Positions 5,767-6,235 of a stretch of 6,235 bases of DNA are shown here, piece after piece. Every line of letters starts with the position of its first letter. Position 1 is the first letter of the stretch. The DNA lies in assembly GCA_023424585.1 (NCBI GenBank), contig JAFADT010000083.1, forward strand, positions 1 to 6,235, written 5' to 3'. The notes below the pieces were generated by a model. It did no database searches, was not told where the DNA came from, and was given only the letters and a program-made list of their open reading frames with translations. The stretch is from Pseudomonadota bacterium (GTDB lineage Bacteria; Myxococcota; Myxococcia; Myxococcales; Myxococcaceae). Made by a program: the position numbers and the translations under genes.

Positions 5767-6235
5767 ATGTCCAAGCGAATCCTGATCGTCGAAAGCGACG
5801 CCACCCTCGCCACCACCCTGCAGCAGGCCCTGGAGGCCCGGGGCTTCTCCGCGCAGACGACGGGCGACGGCAAGGGCAGCGTGGAGCTGATCCGCCGTGA
5901 GCGCCCGGACCTCGTGGTGCTGGCGGTGGACCTGTCCGCGGGGCAGAACGGCTACCTCATCTGCGGCAAGCTCAAGAAGGACGACGAGCTCAAGACGGTG
6001 CCCGTCGTCATCATCGGCAGCCCGGACGGCTTCGCGGCGCACAGCAAGCTGAAGGCGCGCGCGGACGAGTACGTCGCCAAGCCCGTGGACACCGACGCCC
6101 TCATCGAGCGCGTGGGCGGCGTCATCGGCTTCCCGGAGCCGCCAGCCAGCCAGGAGGTGGTGGACGAGAGCCTCACGCTGGACTCGCTGGGCGACGAGCC
6201 CGCGACGGACTTCGGCGAGGAGATCGCCGTCGACA
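5767..6235 (+). CDS. frzS: FrzS, social motility protein: N-terminal pseudo-receiver domain (gene cut by the window end)
   Basis: The first 156 residues are present and the frame is still open at the window end. Residues 1-125 form a receiver fold (KRILIVESD, RPDLVVLAVDLS, VPVVIIGS, EYVAKPVD) that closely resembles M. xanthus FrzS as I recall it. The phosphoacceptor position holds A53, the Thr/Ser position is G84, and only one residue of the acidic pair remains as an acid (E9, followed by S10). K105 is kept. It therefore should not be switched by aspartyl phosphorylation. H92 and Y102, residues highlighted in work on the atypical M. xanthus receiver, are present. An acidic linker follows (VVDESLTLDSLGDE). 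The known protein continues into a long coiled coil, which is outside this window. FrzS moves between cell poles and supports type IV pilus-dependent social motility. The ATG at 5767 matches the family N-terminus, but its nearest AGGA (5750-5753) is 13 bases away, so initiation looks weak. Confidence 0.93.
   Translation, partial: MSKRILIVESDATLATTLQQALEARGFSAQTTGDGKGSVELIRRERPDLVVLAVDLSAGQNGYLICGKLKKDDELKTVPVVIIGSPDGFAAHSKLKARADEYVAKPVDTDALIERVGGVIGFPEPPASQEVVDESLTLDSLGDEPATDFGEEIAVD

Noticed and set aside
5753..5785. Ten-codon upstream open frame overlapping the frzS start
   Set aside because: Its ATG lacks a Shine-Dalgarno at a usable distance and the peptide has no feature of interest. 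It could in principle affect frzS translation, but nothing in the sequence supports that.

Overview
The window looks like chromosomal DNA from a myxobacterium (Myxococcota, Myxococcaceae; Corallococcus or Myxococcus is my best guess). It has very high GC with strong G/C preference at third codon positions. The right half carries the gene order alanine dehydrogenase, ECF sigma factor, membrane anti-sigma, frzS. As I recall it from the literature, this matches the Myxococcus xanthus aldA-rpoE1-orf5-frzS locus. The species call is inference; the gene identities rest on visible motifs.

Left part (1-2463): a receiver domain at the C-terminus of a protein that begins outside the window runs rightward and ends at 406. 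It faces a leftward pair: a radical SAM protein (2463 to 1153) followed 32 bases later by a small lipoprotein with TPR-like repeats (1120 to 422). The pair is probably co-transcribed. The radical SAM protein has about 195 residues before its cluster motif and an unusual cysteine inside its glycine-rich motif. I cannot assign a substrate to it.

Middle (2464-4028): a 181-base divergent spacer separates the radical SAM gene from ald. It holds a plausible sigma-70-type promoter and a strong Shine-Dalgarno for ald, and a 14-base GC palindrome just upstream of the promoter. ald is intact with all expected catalytic residues. After it come two hairpins and a clear housekeeping-type promoter for the sigma factor gene.

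Right part (4029-6235): the ECF sigma factor and a zinc-binding, single-pass membrane anti-sigma form a classical signalling pair. Two more hairpins and another promoter-like sequence follow, then the start of frzS, whose receiver domain lacks the phosphoacceptor aspartate. FrzS is needed for type IV pilus-driven social motility. The sigma/anti-sigma pair next to it is therefore a candidate envelope-sensing input to motility gene expression, and ald links to amino-acid catabolism, the main nutrition of these predators. No mobile elements, RNA genes or CRISPR arrays were seen. The most checkable new observations are an 11-base near-identical element upstream of both rpoE1 and frzS, the odd radical SAM/lipoprotein pair, and the twin-hairpin boundaries.
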